DNA from: JACDEA01 sp963742585 | Lineage (GTDB): Bacteria; Actinomycetota; Acidimicrobiia; Acidimicrobiales; JACDEA01 | Reading direction: 5' to 3' | Assembly: GCA_963742585.1 (NCBI GenBank) | Contig: CAVUMI010000009.1 | Location: 744,001-808,000 of the forward strand | DNA length: 64,000 bases | Made by a program: the position numbers and the translations under genes | Notes under the pieces: model-generated | Told to the model about the DNA's origin: nothing | What the model saw: only the letters and a program-made list of their open reading frames with translations | Database searches by the model: none | Shown here: in pieces, positions 55,790 to 63,710 of the stretch | How positions within the stretch are numbered: the first letter of the stretch is position 1 | How the letters are laid out: every line of letters begins with the position of its first letter

Positions 55790-57787
55790 TCAGGCGCTGC
55801 GCAGCTGCCTGAGCAGTTGGTCGACGTCCTCGGTGGGCGCTTGGCAGGTGTACTGCCGACAGACATAGGCCATGCCGTCCCTGCGGCTTTCCCAGAGTGG
55901 CGAGTCGTAGGCCTCGCCCCAGGCGAGTACCGCATTCGGCCGATACGCCTTCTGGACCGCCCGCACCAGGTCGGGCCGATCGCCGACGACCGCGATCTCG
56001 TCCAGCCCCGAGACCAGCATGTCGACGGCGGCCAACGCGTGGGTGAACGCCGCGGGATGGTGCGCCATCGGCTCGTACAGCAGGGTCAGGATGCCGCGGG
56101 CGGCGGCGGTGTAGGTGTCCACGCCGGTCAACGCACCCAACCGCACCAACGCCACCGCGGCGACCGAGTTGGCCGATGGGGTAGCGCCGTCGTAGAGATC
56201 CTTGGAGCGGACGATGAGCCGCTCGCCGTCGTCGCCGGTCGTGAAGAGGCCGCCGCGCTCCTCGTCCCAGAACAAACCGAGCAACGCGTCGGCTGCCTGC
56301 CGGGCCTCGGCGATCCACCGAGCCTCGCCGGTGAGCTCGCCCAAACGGGTAAACGCATCGACCACCCACGAGAAGTCCGCAGCGAACGCCGGCTGCTTTG
56401 CGCGCCCGCCCTGCCATGATCGGAGCCAACGCCCGTCGGGCCGGCGCAGCTCACGCAGCAGGAACTCGCCGATCTCCACCGCGGCGCGGCGCCACTCCTC
56501 GTTGCCGGTGGCCGCCGCCGCCTCGGCCAGGGTCGAGAGGAACATCGCATTCCACTCAGTGAGGACCTTGTCATCGAGCCCGGGTCGTACCCGCGTGGCC
56601 CGGGCATCGAACAGGCGTTGACGCGCCGCCTCGACGTCTGCCGACCGGATGAGGTCGCCGCGCACCGGCCGGTTGAGGATGTTCGAGCTGGGTCCGGTCT
56701 CCCCGGCCGACGGGCCGCCGAAGTTCCCCTCGGCCGTCACGCCGTACCAACGAACCGCTTCGGACCCGCCGACGGCCTCGACGTCGGGAAGCGACCACAC
56801 GTAGAACCGGCCCTCCTCGCCTTCGGAGTCGGCGTCCTCGGCGGAGTAGAGCCCACCTTCGGGCGCGCGCAAATCGCGGAATACATACCCGACGGTCTCC
56901 TCGACGACCTGCAAGTAGCGCGCCTGTGCGGTGACCTGCCACCCCCGCAGATACAGGCGCGCCAGCCCGGCTTGGTCGTACAGCATCTTCTCGAAGTGGG
57001 GGACCAGCCAGTGGCCGTCCACGGAGTAACGGGCAAACCCACCGCCGAGGTGGTCGTAGATCCCTCCCGACGCCATGGCGTCGAGCGAGGTCAGCACCAT
57101 CTGCAAGGTGTGCTCGCCGTGATTGTGGGCGTGGGCGCGTAAGAGGAGGTCGAGCATCGACGGCTGTGGGAACTTGGGCGCGCCGCCGAATCCGCCCCAT
57201 GCGTCGTCGTGCTGGGCGCGCAGCACGCCGTAGGCGCCCTCGAGTAGTTCGATGCCAAGCCGCGGTTCGGTAGTCGGCGCCGCGAGTTGCGTTCGCGACT
57301 CGATCGTGGCCGCCAGTTCGCTTGCTTGCCCGACCACCGCATCGCGGCGGTCGCGCCACGCGTCGCGGATGGCGAGCATGACCTCGGTGAAGCTCGGCAT
57401 GCCGTGGCGGCGCTCGGGCGGGTAGTAGGTACCGCCGAAGAAGGGCTGGCCATCGGGGGTGAGGAACACGGTCATGGGCCAGCCGCCGCGTCCGGTCATG
57501 GCCTGCACCGCTTCCATATAGACAGCATCGACGTCAGGGCGTTCTTCCCGGTCGACCTTCACGCTGACGAACAGCTCGTTCATCACCTCGGCGATCGTGG
57601 AGTTCTCGAAGGACTCGTGCGCCATGACGTGGCACCAATGGCACGCCGAGTAGCCCACGGAGAGGAGGATCGGCTTGTCGTCGGCACGCGCCCGGGCGAA
57701 GGCCTCGTCACCCCACGGGTACCAGTCGACCGGGTTGTCCTGGTGCTGGCGGAGGTACGGGCTCGTTTCCTCGGCCAGCCGATTCAT
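55790..57787 (-). CDS. YyaL/SSP411-like thioredoxin-domain protein (DUF255)
   Basis: About 665 residues from ATG 57787 (ATG 57790 is also possible). The N-terminal thioredoxin-like domain has NRLAEETSPYLRQHQDNPVDWYPWGDEAF and the SVGYSACHWCHVMAHESFE motif (CHWC in the CxxC place). The rest is an alpha/alpha-toroid like N-acylglucosamine epimerase and glycosidases, with GGWPMTVFLTPDGQPFFGGTYYPP and DHLGGGFARYSVDGHWLVPHFEKML. The mammalian homologue is SPATA20. Biochemical role unknown, possibly thiol-linked. Frame clean. It starts 23 bases from the divergent SDR gene. Confidence 0.92.
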   Translation of the reverse strand: MNRLAEETSPYLRQHQDNPVDWYPWGDEAFARARADDKPILLSVGYSACHWCHVMAHESFENSTIAEVMNELFVSVKVDREERPDVDAVYMEAVQAMTGRGGWPMTVFLTPDGQPFFGGTYYPPERRHGMPSFTEVMLAIRDAWRDRRDAVVGQASELAATIESRTQLAAPTTEPRLGIELLEGAYGVLRAQHDDAWGGFGGAPKFPQPSMLDLLLRAHAHNHGEHTLQMVLTSLDAMASGGIYDHLGGGFARYSVDGHWLVPHFEKMLYDQAGLARLYLRGWQVTAQARYLQVVEETVGYVFRDLRAPEGGLYSAEDADSEGEEGRFYVWSLPDVEAVGGSEAVRWYGVTAEGNFGGPSAGETGPSSNILNRPVRGDLIRSADVEAARQRLFDARATRVRPGLDDKVLTEWNAMFLSTLAEAAAATGNEEWRRAAVEIGEFLLRELRRPDGRWLRSWQGGRAKQPAFAADFSWVVDAFTRLGELTGEARWIAEARQAADALLGLFWDEERGGLFTTGDDGERLIVRSKDLYDGATPSANSVAAVALVRLGALTGVDTYTAAARGILTLLYEPMAHHPAAFTHALAAVDMLVSGLDEIAVVGDRPDLVRAVQKAYRPNAVLAWGEAYDSPLWESRRDGMAYVCRQYTCQAPTEDVDQLLRQLRSA

Positions 57788-57810
57788 CATGACCAACATA
57801 GATTGAATGA

Positions 57811-58557
57811 ATGGATTTGAGACTCGACGGTCGTGTGGCGTTGGTGACGGGCGGCTCGAAGGGCATCGGCAAGGCGATCGCCGCGGCGATGGCGGCGTCC
57901 GGCGCCAAGGTGATGATCTCGTCGCGCAAGGAGACGAACCTCAAGCCCGCGGCCGATGAGATCGGCGCCGAATGGTTTGCCGCGAATGCTGGCGACGAAA
58001 CCTCGGCCGCCGCGTGTATCGACGCCACGGTGGAACGCCTCGGTCGGTTGGACATCCTGGTCAACAACGCGGCGACCAACCCACACATGGGGCCGATCAC
58101 CACGATCGACCAGAGCAAGGCCGACAAAACCACGCAGGTCAACCTGTGGGGCCCGCTGATGTGGACGACGCTGGCCATGAAGGCCGGGATGGGCGAGCAC
58201 GAGCCGGGCAGTGTCATCAACGTCGCGTCGGTCGGCGGGTACGGCGTATCGCCGTCGATCGGCTACTACAACGTCACCAAGGCCGGCGTGATTCATTTGA
58301 CCCGCCATCTCGCCGTCGAGTTGGCGCCCAAGGTGCGGGTGAACTGCCTCGCTCCCGGCCTGGTGAAGACCGACTTCGCGCGGGCGCTGTGGGAAGCGGG
58401 CGAGGATGTCATCGCCAAGCGGTTTCCGATGCGGCGGCTCGGCGAGCCGGAGGACATCGCCGGCGCCGCGGTGTTCCTGGCGTCCGACGCAGCATCGTGG
58501 TTGACCGGGCAGACGCTGGTGATCGACGGCGGCGGGATGCTGGCCGGTATCGGCTAG
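57811..58557 (+). CDS. short-chain dehydrogenase/reductase
   Basis: Classical SDR, 248 residues from ATG 57811. Cofactor loop TGGSKGIGKAIA, NNAATNPHMG (NNAG motif), catalytic Ser in NVASVGGYGVS, and YYNVTKAGV (YxxxK). The C terminus SWLTGQTLVIDGGGML is typical. After the first beta strand the basic SSRKET suggests NADP(H). It resembles FabG and acyl-CoA-linked 3-ketoacyl reductases; substrate not assigned. Frame clean. Confidence 0.9.
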   Translation: MDLRLDGRVALVTGGSKGIGKAIAAAMAASGAKVMISSRKETNLKPAADEIGAEWFAANAGDETSAAACIDATVERLGRLDILVNNAATNPHMGPITTIDQSKADKTTQVNLWGPLMWTTLAMKAGMGEHEPGSVINVASVGGYGVSPSIGYYNVTKAGVIHLTRHLAVELAPKVRVNCLAPGLVKTDFARALWEAGEDVIAKRFPMRRLGEPEDIAGAAVFLASDAASWLTGQTLVIDGGGMLAGIG

Positions 58558-58570
58558 CCAGAGCGAGCCC

Positions 58571-59263
58571 GTGTCCTTGCCGGCGGCGCTGGTCGACTAC
58601 CTCGAGCGGGCACCCGACGCCGCCGTTGCCCTCGCTGCCGACGGGACGGAACTGTGGCGCAACAGCAAAGCCACCGACGCCGTTCTCGAGGCAATAGCTG
58701 TCGTTTTCCGACAGCCATTGCCTCGAGAATCCGCGGTATCGGCCGGCTCGCTGGCGATCGTCATCGTGCAGGTCGACGACGTGTTCGTGGCGACGGCGCG
58801 CGAGGTGGCGGGGCTGGGCCGGGATCCCCTCACCGGCCTGGACGACCGCACGGTGTTCGCCACTCACCTCGAGCAGGCGGTCGCCGCCGCGCAACGGGGC
58901 CGAGCGGCGGCATTGCTGTACTTCGACATTGACGGCCTCAAGCAGGTCAATGACACACGGGGCCACGCCGAGGGCGACCGCATCCTGGTGGAGTTCGCCG
59001 ACGCGCTGCGCTCCGCGGTACGGGCCGAGGACGTGGTCGCCCGGCTCGGCGGCGATGAGTTCGGTGTCCTGATGCGCAACGTCGACGCCGCCAGGATCTC
59101 GACACTCGCGCGCGCGGTTCATGAGCGGCTGCGCGCGCCCGCCTGTGTCGGCGTGGCCATCATCGACGGCGGCGCGTCGTCGGCCGACGTGCTGGCCCGG
59201 GCCGATGCGGCCTGTTACGAAGCCAAGGCCAAGGGCGGCAACGCTGTCCAGCTATTCGTCTAA
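58571..59263 (+). CDS. diguanylate cyclase (GGDEF) with embedded palindromic element
   Basis: 230 residues from GTG 58571. The N-terminal part (1-75) resembles a degenerate sensor of PAS size. The GGDEF domain spans about 85-230: DPLTGLDDRTVF, LYFDIDGLKQVNDTRGHAEGD, RLGGDEFGVLM. RAED lies exactly five residues before GGDEF, a proper RxxD inhibitory site, so it should be an active, product-inhibited cyclase. Residues about 38-53 (VLEAIAVVFRQPLPRE) are encoded by a 47-nt palindrome also found near 6.7 kb, read in frame, so the sensor part carries an inserted repeat-derived peptide. Confidence 0.88.
   Translation: MSLPAALVDYLERAPDAAVALAADGTELWRNSKATDAVLEAIAVVFRQPLPRESAVSAGSLAIVIVQVDDVFVATAREVAGLGRDPLTGLDDRTVFATHLEQAVAAAQRGRAAALLYFDIDGLKQVNDTRGHAEGDRILVEFADALRSAVRAEDVVARLGGDEFGVLMRNVDAARISTLARAVHERLRAPACVGVAIIDGGASSADVLARADAACYEAKAKGGNAVQLFV
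58683..58729. repeat. 47-nt palindromic element, copy 2 (inside a coding region)
   Basis: Arms TTCTCGAGGCAAT / ATTGCCTCGAGAA, one A-C mismatch, then GCTGTCG / CGACAGC around a TTTTC loop. The 21-base left part and 17-base right part are identical to copy 1 at 6689-6735; only the central nine bases differ. It is translated in frame as part of the diguanylate cyclase. Confidence 0.85.
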
Positions 59264-60015
59264 GCGGGGTACTGCGGGTTCATCGCGCGCAAGGTGTCAA
59301 CAAGGATGGTGGCCGCTACCCAGTTGCGGAACCACTTGTGGTCGGCCGGGATCACGTACCAGGGCGCCTCGTCGGTCGACGTGTCGGCGATGGCGTCGCG
59401 GAACGCCGTCTGGTAGTCGTCCCATCGCTCGCGTTTCTTTTCGTCGTCGGGGTTGTACTTCCAGCGCGTCGCCGGGTTCTCTTGGCGCTTCTTGAAGCGC
59501 CGCGCCTGTTCGTCCTTGGAGATATGCAGGAAGAACTTCACGATGCGTGTGTTCGCCTCGGTGAGCCCGCGCTCGAAGTCGTTGATGGTGCGATAGCGCG
59601 GGCGCCATACCGACTCGGGGACGATGTCGTGCACCCGCACGACCAGTACGTCCTCGTAGTGCGAGCGGTTGAACACGCCGATCTCGCCCTTGGCCGGCGT
59701 GCCCTTGTGCACCCGCCACAGAAAGTCATGCGCCAGTTCGTCTTCGCTCGGCTCCTTGAACGACGTGACCCGGCAGCCCTGCGGGTTCACGCCGCGGAAG
59801 ACGTTCTTGATGGTGCTGTCCTTGCCGCCACCGTCGATGGCCTGGATGACGACGAGCAGGCTTTGGCGCTTCTCCGCGTAGATGCGTTCCTGCCAGTCGG
59901 CCAACTCGTGGCGTAGCGCCTTGAACGCATCCTTCGTCGCCGCTTCATCGCCGGGCGCACCGTCGGTGGACGTGGAGTCAACCTTGGTGAGATCGGACAC
60001 CCGCCATCGTTCCAT
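59260..60015 (-). CDS. ppk2: polyphosphate kinase 2 (PPK2)
   Basis: Uses polyphosphate to phosphorylate nucleotides. 251 residues from ATG 60015. Walker A-like VVIQAIDGGGKDSTIKNVFRGVNPQG, then SFKEPSEDELAHDFLWRVHKGTPAKGEIGVFNRSHYEDVLVVRVHD and lid region FFLHISKDEQARRFKKRQENPATRWKYNPDD are complete. A single PPK2 domain; the class (AMP, ADP or both) cannot be set from sequence alone. Stops overlap with the convergent diguanylate cyclase by four bases. Frame clean. Confidence 0.93.
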   Translation of the reverse strand: MERWRVSDLTKVDSTSTDGAPGDEAATKDAFKALRHELADWQERIYAEKRQSLLVVIQAIDGGGKDSTIKNVFRGVNPQGCRVTSFKEPSEDELAHDFLWRVHKGTPAKGEIGVFNRSHYEDVLVVRVHDIVPESVWRPRYRTINDFERGLTEANTRIVKFFLHISKDEQARRFKKRQENPATRWKYNPDDEKKRERWDDYQTAFRDAIADTSTDEAPWYVIPADHKWFRNWVAATILVDTLRAMNPQYPA

Positions 60016-60038
60016 TGACCGCAGAATAGATTCGCAGC

Positions 60039-61004
60039 ATGACCTTCCCGATCACGTTTGGCGTGTTCATTCCGCAGGGCTGGAAGATGGAGCTGGCGTC
60101 GATCGACGGCGCCGAGGCGAAGTGGGCCAAGGCGGTCGCGATCGCCGAGCTGGCCGAGTCGTTGGGGTACGACTCGCTCTGGGTCTACGACCACTTTCAC
60201 AACGTGCCCCGGCCGGCCCACGAGGCGGTGTTCGAGTGCTGGACGACCATGGCGGCGATCAGCCAGCGCACGTCGAAGATCCGCCTCGGCCAGATGGTCG
60301 GCTGCAACTCATATCGAATGCCCTCGCTGCTCGCCAAGGTCACATCCACGGTCGACGTGATCAGCGGCGGCCGGCTCGATTGGGGCATTGGCGCCGGGTG
60401 GTACGAGAACGAGTACAAGGGTTACGGCTACGAGTTCCCGGCGGCCGCCGTGCGGCTCGGGATGCTCAAGGAGTGCGTCGAGATCGTGCGCTCGATGTGG
60501 ACCGAGGAAGAGACGAACTACGACGGCAAGTACTACAAGCTTGAGCGGGCGAACTGCGACCCGAAGCCGTTGCAGCAGCCGCACCCGCCGATCCTCATCG
60601 GCGGCGGTGGTGAGAAGGTCACCCTGCGCATCGTCGCCCGGCTCGGCGACCGTTCGAACTTCGGTGGCAAGCCGCACGAGTTCGCGCACAAGTGCGAAGT
60701 GCTCAAGAATCACTGCAAGGACGTCGGTCGGGATTACGACGAGATCGAGAAGACGATCTCCGGCGAAGTGATGATCCGCGAGAGCGAGGACGAGCTCCGC
60801 GCCATCGGGTCGAAGTCACTATGGAACGAGCCGTTCGACTCGTGGGCTGAGGGCAACCTCATCGGGACACCCGAACAGGTCACCGAGAAAATAAAGACCT
60901 ACATCGACCTCGGAGCCACCAGCTTCATGCCGTGGTGCAGTGACTACCCCGACGACACCAGCGTCCGCCTACTGGCGGAGAAAGTGATCCCCAACTTCCG
61001 CTGA
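60039..61004 (+). CDS. LLM-class F420-dependent oxidoreductase
   Basis: Luciferase-like TIM barrel, 321 residues from ATG 60039. Features: TFGVFIPQGWKMELAS, DSLWVYDHFHNVPRP, IRLGQMVGCNSYRMPSLLAKVTSTVDVISGGRLDWGIGAGWYENEYKGYG, and HPPILIGGGGEKVTLRIVARLGDRSNF. The LGQMV...YR-P-LLAK pattern is typical of F420-using members in actinobacteria. Substrate unknown. Divergent from PPK2 by 23 bases. A 47-nt hairpin follows the stop. Confidence 0.9.
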   Translation: MTFPITFGVFIPQGWKMELASIDGAEAKWAKAVAIAELAESLGYDSLWVYDHFHNVPRPAHEAVFECWTTMAAISQRTSKIRLGQMVGCNSYRMPSLLAKVTSTVDVISGGRLDWGIGAGWYENEYKGYGYEFPAAAVRLGMLKECVEIVRSMWTEEETNYDGKYYKLERANCDPKPLQQPHPPILIGGGGEKVTLRIVARLGDRSNFGGKPHEFAHKCEVLKNHCKDVGRDYDEIEKTISGEVMIRESEDELRAIGSKSLWNEPFDSWAEGNLIGTPEQVTEKIKTYIDLGATSFMPWCSDYPDDTSVRLLAEKVIPNFR

Positions 61005-61007
61005 GCA

Positions 61008-61054
61008 TTCTTGGCAACAGTGAAGGCGCTATGCGCCGTCACTGCTGCCAAGAA
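61008..61054. repeat. 47-nt palindromic element, related sequence
   Basis: Stem TTCTTGGCAACAGTGAAGGCGC, loop TAT, then the mirror ending TGCCAAGAA; 20 of 22 positions pair. It has the same length (47) as the XhoI-type palindromes and shares the outline TTCT..GGCAA.AG, including an A-C mismatch in the same orientation. It sits between convergent genes, so it could also serve as a two-way terminator, though no T run follows. Confidence 0.7.
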
Positions 61055-61058
61055 CCGG

Positions 61059-61511
61059 TTAGACGTAGTACCGGTAGACGGCTTGGGCGACGCAGGCGGG
61101 CTTCTCGGAGCCCTCGACCTCGAAGGTGAGATCCATGGTGACCTGCGCGCCGCCTGCGATCTCCTCGACGTTGGCCAGCGAGGCCCCGATACGCAGCTTC
61201 TTGCCGACGGGAACGGGTGAGGGGAAGCGGAGCTTGTTGAGGCCGTAGTTCACGCCCATCGAGATTCCGGTCACCTGCCAGAGCTGCGGTAGGAGATACG
61301 GCGCAAGTGAAAGCGTGAGGTACCCGTGCGCGATCGGTCCGCCGAAGGGCCCGCTCTTGGCGCGTTCGGGATCGACGTGGATCCACTGGTGGTCACCAGT
61401 GGCATCGGCGAACTGGTTCACCTGCTCCTGGGTGACCTCGTGCCACGGGCTGTACCCGATGTGTTCCCCGACGTGCTTGGGTAGTTCCTCGAGTGCGATG
61501 GTCGTGGTCAC
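61059..61511 (-). CDS. MaoC family (R)-specific enoyl-CoA hydratase
   Basis: Hot-dog fold hydratase, 150 residues from GTG 61511. The hydratase 2 motif reads FADATGDHQWIHVDPERAKSGPFGGPIAHGYLTLSL, with the catalytic Asp and His of the D-x4-H pattern. NKLRFPSPVPVGKKLRIGA is the second signature. It may act on acyl-CoA in beta-oxidation or a related pathway. Its start overlaps the stop of the upstream membrane gene (GTGA), so it is the third gene of an rlmN-membrane protein-maoC operon. Confidence 0.92.
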   Translation of the reverse strand: MTTTIALEELPKHVGEHIGYSPWHEVTQEQVNQFADATGDHQWIHVDPERAKSGPFGGPIAHGYLTLSLAPYLLPQLWQVTGISMGVNYGLNKLRFPSPVPVGKKLRIGASLANVEEIAGGAQVTMDLTFEVEGSEKPACVAQAVYRYYV

Positions 61512-61945
61512 TTAAACCAAATCCTCTCGTAGTCGCGGGTCTGGGGGTGGATGAGCAGCGCGAACAGTGCGCCGTCGAAGAGCAGGCTGATGAGGCCGAG
61601 GTCCTCGAGGCTGTAGCGGGGCACGCCGTTCATCGTCGGGAGGAGCATCAGGATGAGCGCGCCGGCGACAGGCAGCGCGGCGACAAATACGCCGAGCCGC
61701 CACCCCCAGCGTTTCTCGTTGGCGATGAGAAAGCCGGCCCCGGCGGCGCCGAAGCTGAGGATGAGCGTCACGAGCGTGTCGAGCGAGCGGCTGGCGGGCA
61801 GCCCCACCTTGATCAGGCCGGCGAACACGATGTTCGCGGTGTCGCCGCCGAGGAGGAGCGTGAACACCGCCGTGAAATACAGCAGGAACACGGCAATCTG
61901 AATGGTCTGGGGCTGGCTCTGATTGATCCAGCGACGAGTCTCCAT
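61508..61945 (-). CDS. hypothetical four-helix membrane protein
   Basis: 145 residues from ATG 61945. Four hydrophobic helices at about 16-34, 38-62, 72-94 and 108-126: IQIAVFLLYFTAVFTLLLGG, IVFAGLIKVGLPASR, LVTLILSFGAAGAGFLIAN, LGVFVAALPVAGALILMLL and ISLLFDGALFALLI. It ends HPQTRDYERIWFK, a basic cytoplasmic tail. No family recognised; resembles DoxX-like or similar small permeases only in topology. It starts two bases after the rlmN stop and overlaps maoC. Confidence 0.75.
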   Translation of the reverse strand: METRRWINQSQPQTIQIAVFLLYFTAVFTLLLGGDTANIVFAGLIKVGLPASRSLDTLVTLILSFGAAGAGFLIANEKRWGWRLGVFVAALPVAGALILMLLPTMNGVPRYSLEDLGLISLLFDGALFALLIHPQTRDYERIWFK

Positions 61946-61947
61946 CC

Positions 61948-62967
61948 TCACAGTCTGGCTGCCGCGGCCCGCAGCTGACCACACGCGGCGTCGATGGCCG
62001 TCCCACGGTTCTGGCGGACTGTCGCGTTCACGCCGTGTTCGATGAGCCAGCGGCGGAAGTCACGCACGCCGTGCGTTGGCGTGCCCTGCGTCGCGTACCC
62101 AGGGGTCGGATTCAATGGGATGAGGTTCACGTGGGCGCCGAGGGGCTTGGCCAGCTCGGCCAGCTCGGCGGCATCGCTCGGCCGGTCGTTGGTCCCATCG
62201 ATGAGCGCCCATTCGAAGGACAGGCGCCGGCCCTTGGCGTCCAGGTAGTCGCGGCACGCAGCCATGAGGTCGGCCAGGGGGTAGCGGCGGTTGATCGGCA
62301 CCAGCTCGTCGCGGAGTGCGTCATTGCCGGCGTGCAGCGAGACGGCCAGGTTCACGGGGAGTCGCTCGCCGGCGAGCTTGCGGATACCCGGGATGACGCC
62401 GACGGTCGAGATCGTGAGGTGTCGGGCCGAGAGCCCCATGTCGTCGTGGAGACGCACGACGGCCTCCCACATCCGGTCGTAGTTGGCCATGGGTTCGCCC
62501 ATCCCCATGAACACCACGTTGCCCAGCCGTCTCCCGCTCTCCCGCGCGACGCGGCCCGCTCGGATGACCTGCTCGACGATCTCCCCGCTGGTGAGGTTGC
62601 GGTCGAAGCCCCCCTGACCGGTCGCACAGAATCCGCACGCCATCGCGCACCCGGCCTGCGTGGAGACGCACACCGTCGAGCGCCGTGGGTAGTGCATCAG
62701 TACGGTCTCGATCGCGTTGCCGTCGGCCATCGACCACAGCCACTTCACCGTCGAACCCCCGTCGCCGACCGACTCGGTGTGGGGTGTGAGCGCGGCGGGG
62801 AAGGCTTCGGCGAGCCGATCCCGGAGCGTCCGGGGGAGCGTGGTCATCTCGGCGGGAAGCGCCAGCTCGTCGTAGAGCGCGTGCCACACCTGCTGCGACC
62901 GGTAGTCGGGCTCACCGGTGAGAAGGCGGCGGACGTCGTCGAGCGACGCATCGAACAGAGTTGGCAC
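61948..62967 (-). CDS. rlmN: 23S rRNA / tRNA adenine-C2 methyltransferase RlmN
   Basis: Radical SAM enzyme methylating A2503 of 23S rRNA and A37 of some tRNAs. 339 residues from ATG 62967. The cluster motif is CAMACGFCATG (CxxxCxxC). QVWHALYDEL, VCVSTQAGC, GNVVFMGMGEPMANYD, LTISTVGVIPGIRKLA and NLIPLNPTPG are family landmarks. The methyl-bearing second cysteine is expected in the C-terminal RQNRGTAIDAACGQL stretch, where a Cys is present. Frame clean. Confidence 0.94.
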   Translation of the reverse strand: MPTLFDASLDDVRRLLTGEPDYRSQQVWHALYDELALPAEMTTLPRTLRDRLAEAFPAALTPHTESVGDGGSTVKWLWSMADGNAIETVLMHYPRRSTVCVSTQAGCAMACGFCATGQGGFDRNLTSGEIVEQVIRAGRVARESGRRLGNVVFMGMGEPMANYDRMWEAVVRLHDDMGLSARHLTISTVGVIPGIRKLAGERLPVNLAVSLHAGNDALRDELVPINRRYPLADLMAACRDYLDAKGRRLSFEWALIDGTNDRPSDAAELAELAKPLGAHVNLIPLNPTPGYATQGTPTHGVRDFRRWLIEHGVNATVRQNRGTAIDAACGQLRAAAARL

Positions 62968-62990
62968 AGGGCCAGGGTAGGTTGCTCGCT

Positions 62991-63710
62991 GTGAGCGATC
63001 TGCCCGCCGCGATGGTTGAACACCATCACCGGGATGTGCAGGGCGGGGCGGCCAGGGCCGCAGTGTTCGGCGTGAGCGACGGCTTGGTGAGCAACGTCTC
63101 GCTCATCCTCGGAGTGGCCGGCGCCAACCCCGCGCCCGGCATCGTGCGCCTGGCCGGTCTGGCCGGACTCATCGCCGGCGCCTTCTCGATGGCCTCAGGC
63201 GAGTACGTGTCGATGAAGGCGCAGACCGAGCTTCTGCAGCGCGAGCTCGAGCTTGAACGGCGCGAGCTGCACCGTCACCCCGAAGCCGAGCAGCGCGAGC
63301 TCGCTGCCCTCTACCGCAAGCGTGGCGTCGGGGCCGAGACCGCCGAGCAGTTGGCGAAAGAGATGATGCGCGATCCACAGACCGCGCTGGAGACCCACGC
63401 CCGCGAAGAGCTTGGCATCGACCCCAACCAACTCGGTGCGCCTCGGCAAGCGGCGGCATCGTCGTTCGTGGCCTTCGGCATTGGCGCGCTCGTGCCACTA
63501 CTGCCGTGGTTCTTCGCCTCCGGTAACGGCGCGGTCGTGGCATCGATTGTCCTCGGCGCGGTGTCGGCGCTGGTGATCGGTGCGGCCCTCGCCCGGTTTA
63601 CGGGCCGCTCGTTCCTGCGGTCCGCCCTCCGCCAGCTCGGAATTGCCACGCTCGCGGCGGGCGTCACCTACGCGGTCGGGCGAGCCGTAGGCGTCAGATC
63701 GCCCACGTAG
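62991..63710 (+). CDS. VIT1/CCC1 family iron/manganese transporter
   Basis: Five-helix metal transporter-like protein, 239 residues from GTG 62991. Signatures: EHHHRDVQGGAARAAVFGVSDGLVSNVSLILGVAGA, GAFSMASGEYVSMKAQTELLQRELELERREL, and PLLPWFF. A soluble acidic helix pair between helices 2 and 3 (ELALYRKRGVGAETAEQLAKEMM) forms the metal-binding domain of the family. Divergent from rlmN by 23 bases. Direction of transport (export or storage) is not settled for bacterial members. The 3' end overlaps mshD by 43 bases. Confidence 0.92.
   Translation: MSDLPAAMVEHHHRDVQGGAARAAVFGVSDGLVSNVSLILGVAGANPAPGIVRLAGLAGLIAGAFSMASGEYVSMKAQTELLQRELELERRELHRHPEAEQRELAALYRKRGVGAETAEQLAKEMMRDPQTALETHAREELGIDPNQLGAPRQAAASSFVAFGIGALVPLLPWFFASGNGAVVASIVLGAVSALVIGAALARFTGRSFLRSALRQLGIATLAAGVTYAVGRAVGVRSPT

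Noticed and set aside
61008..61054. Simple intrinsic terminator
   Set aside because: No T run follows on either strand, and the length and pattern match the 47-nt family; a terminator role is kept only as an alternative.
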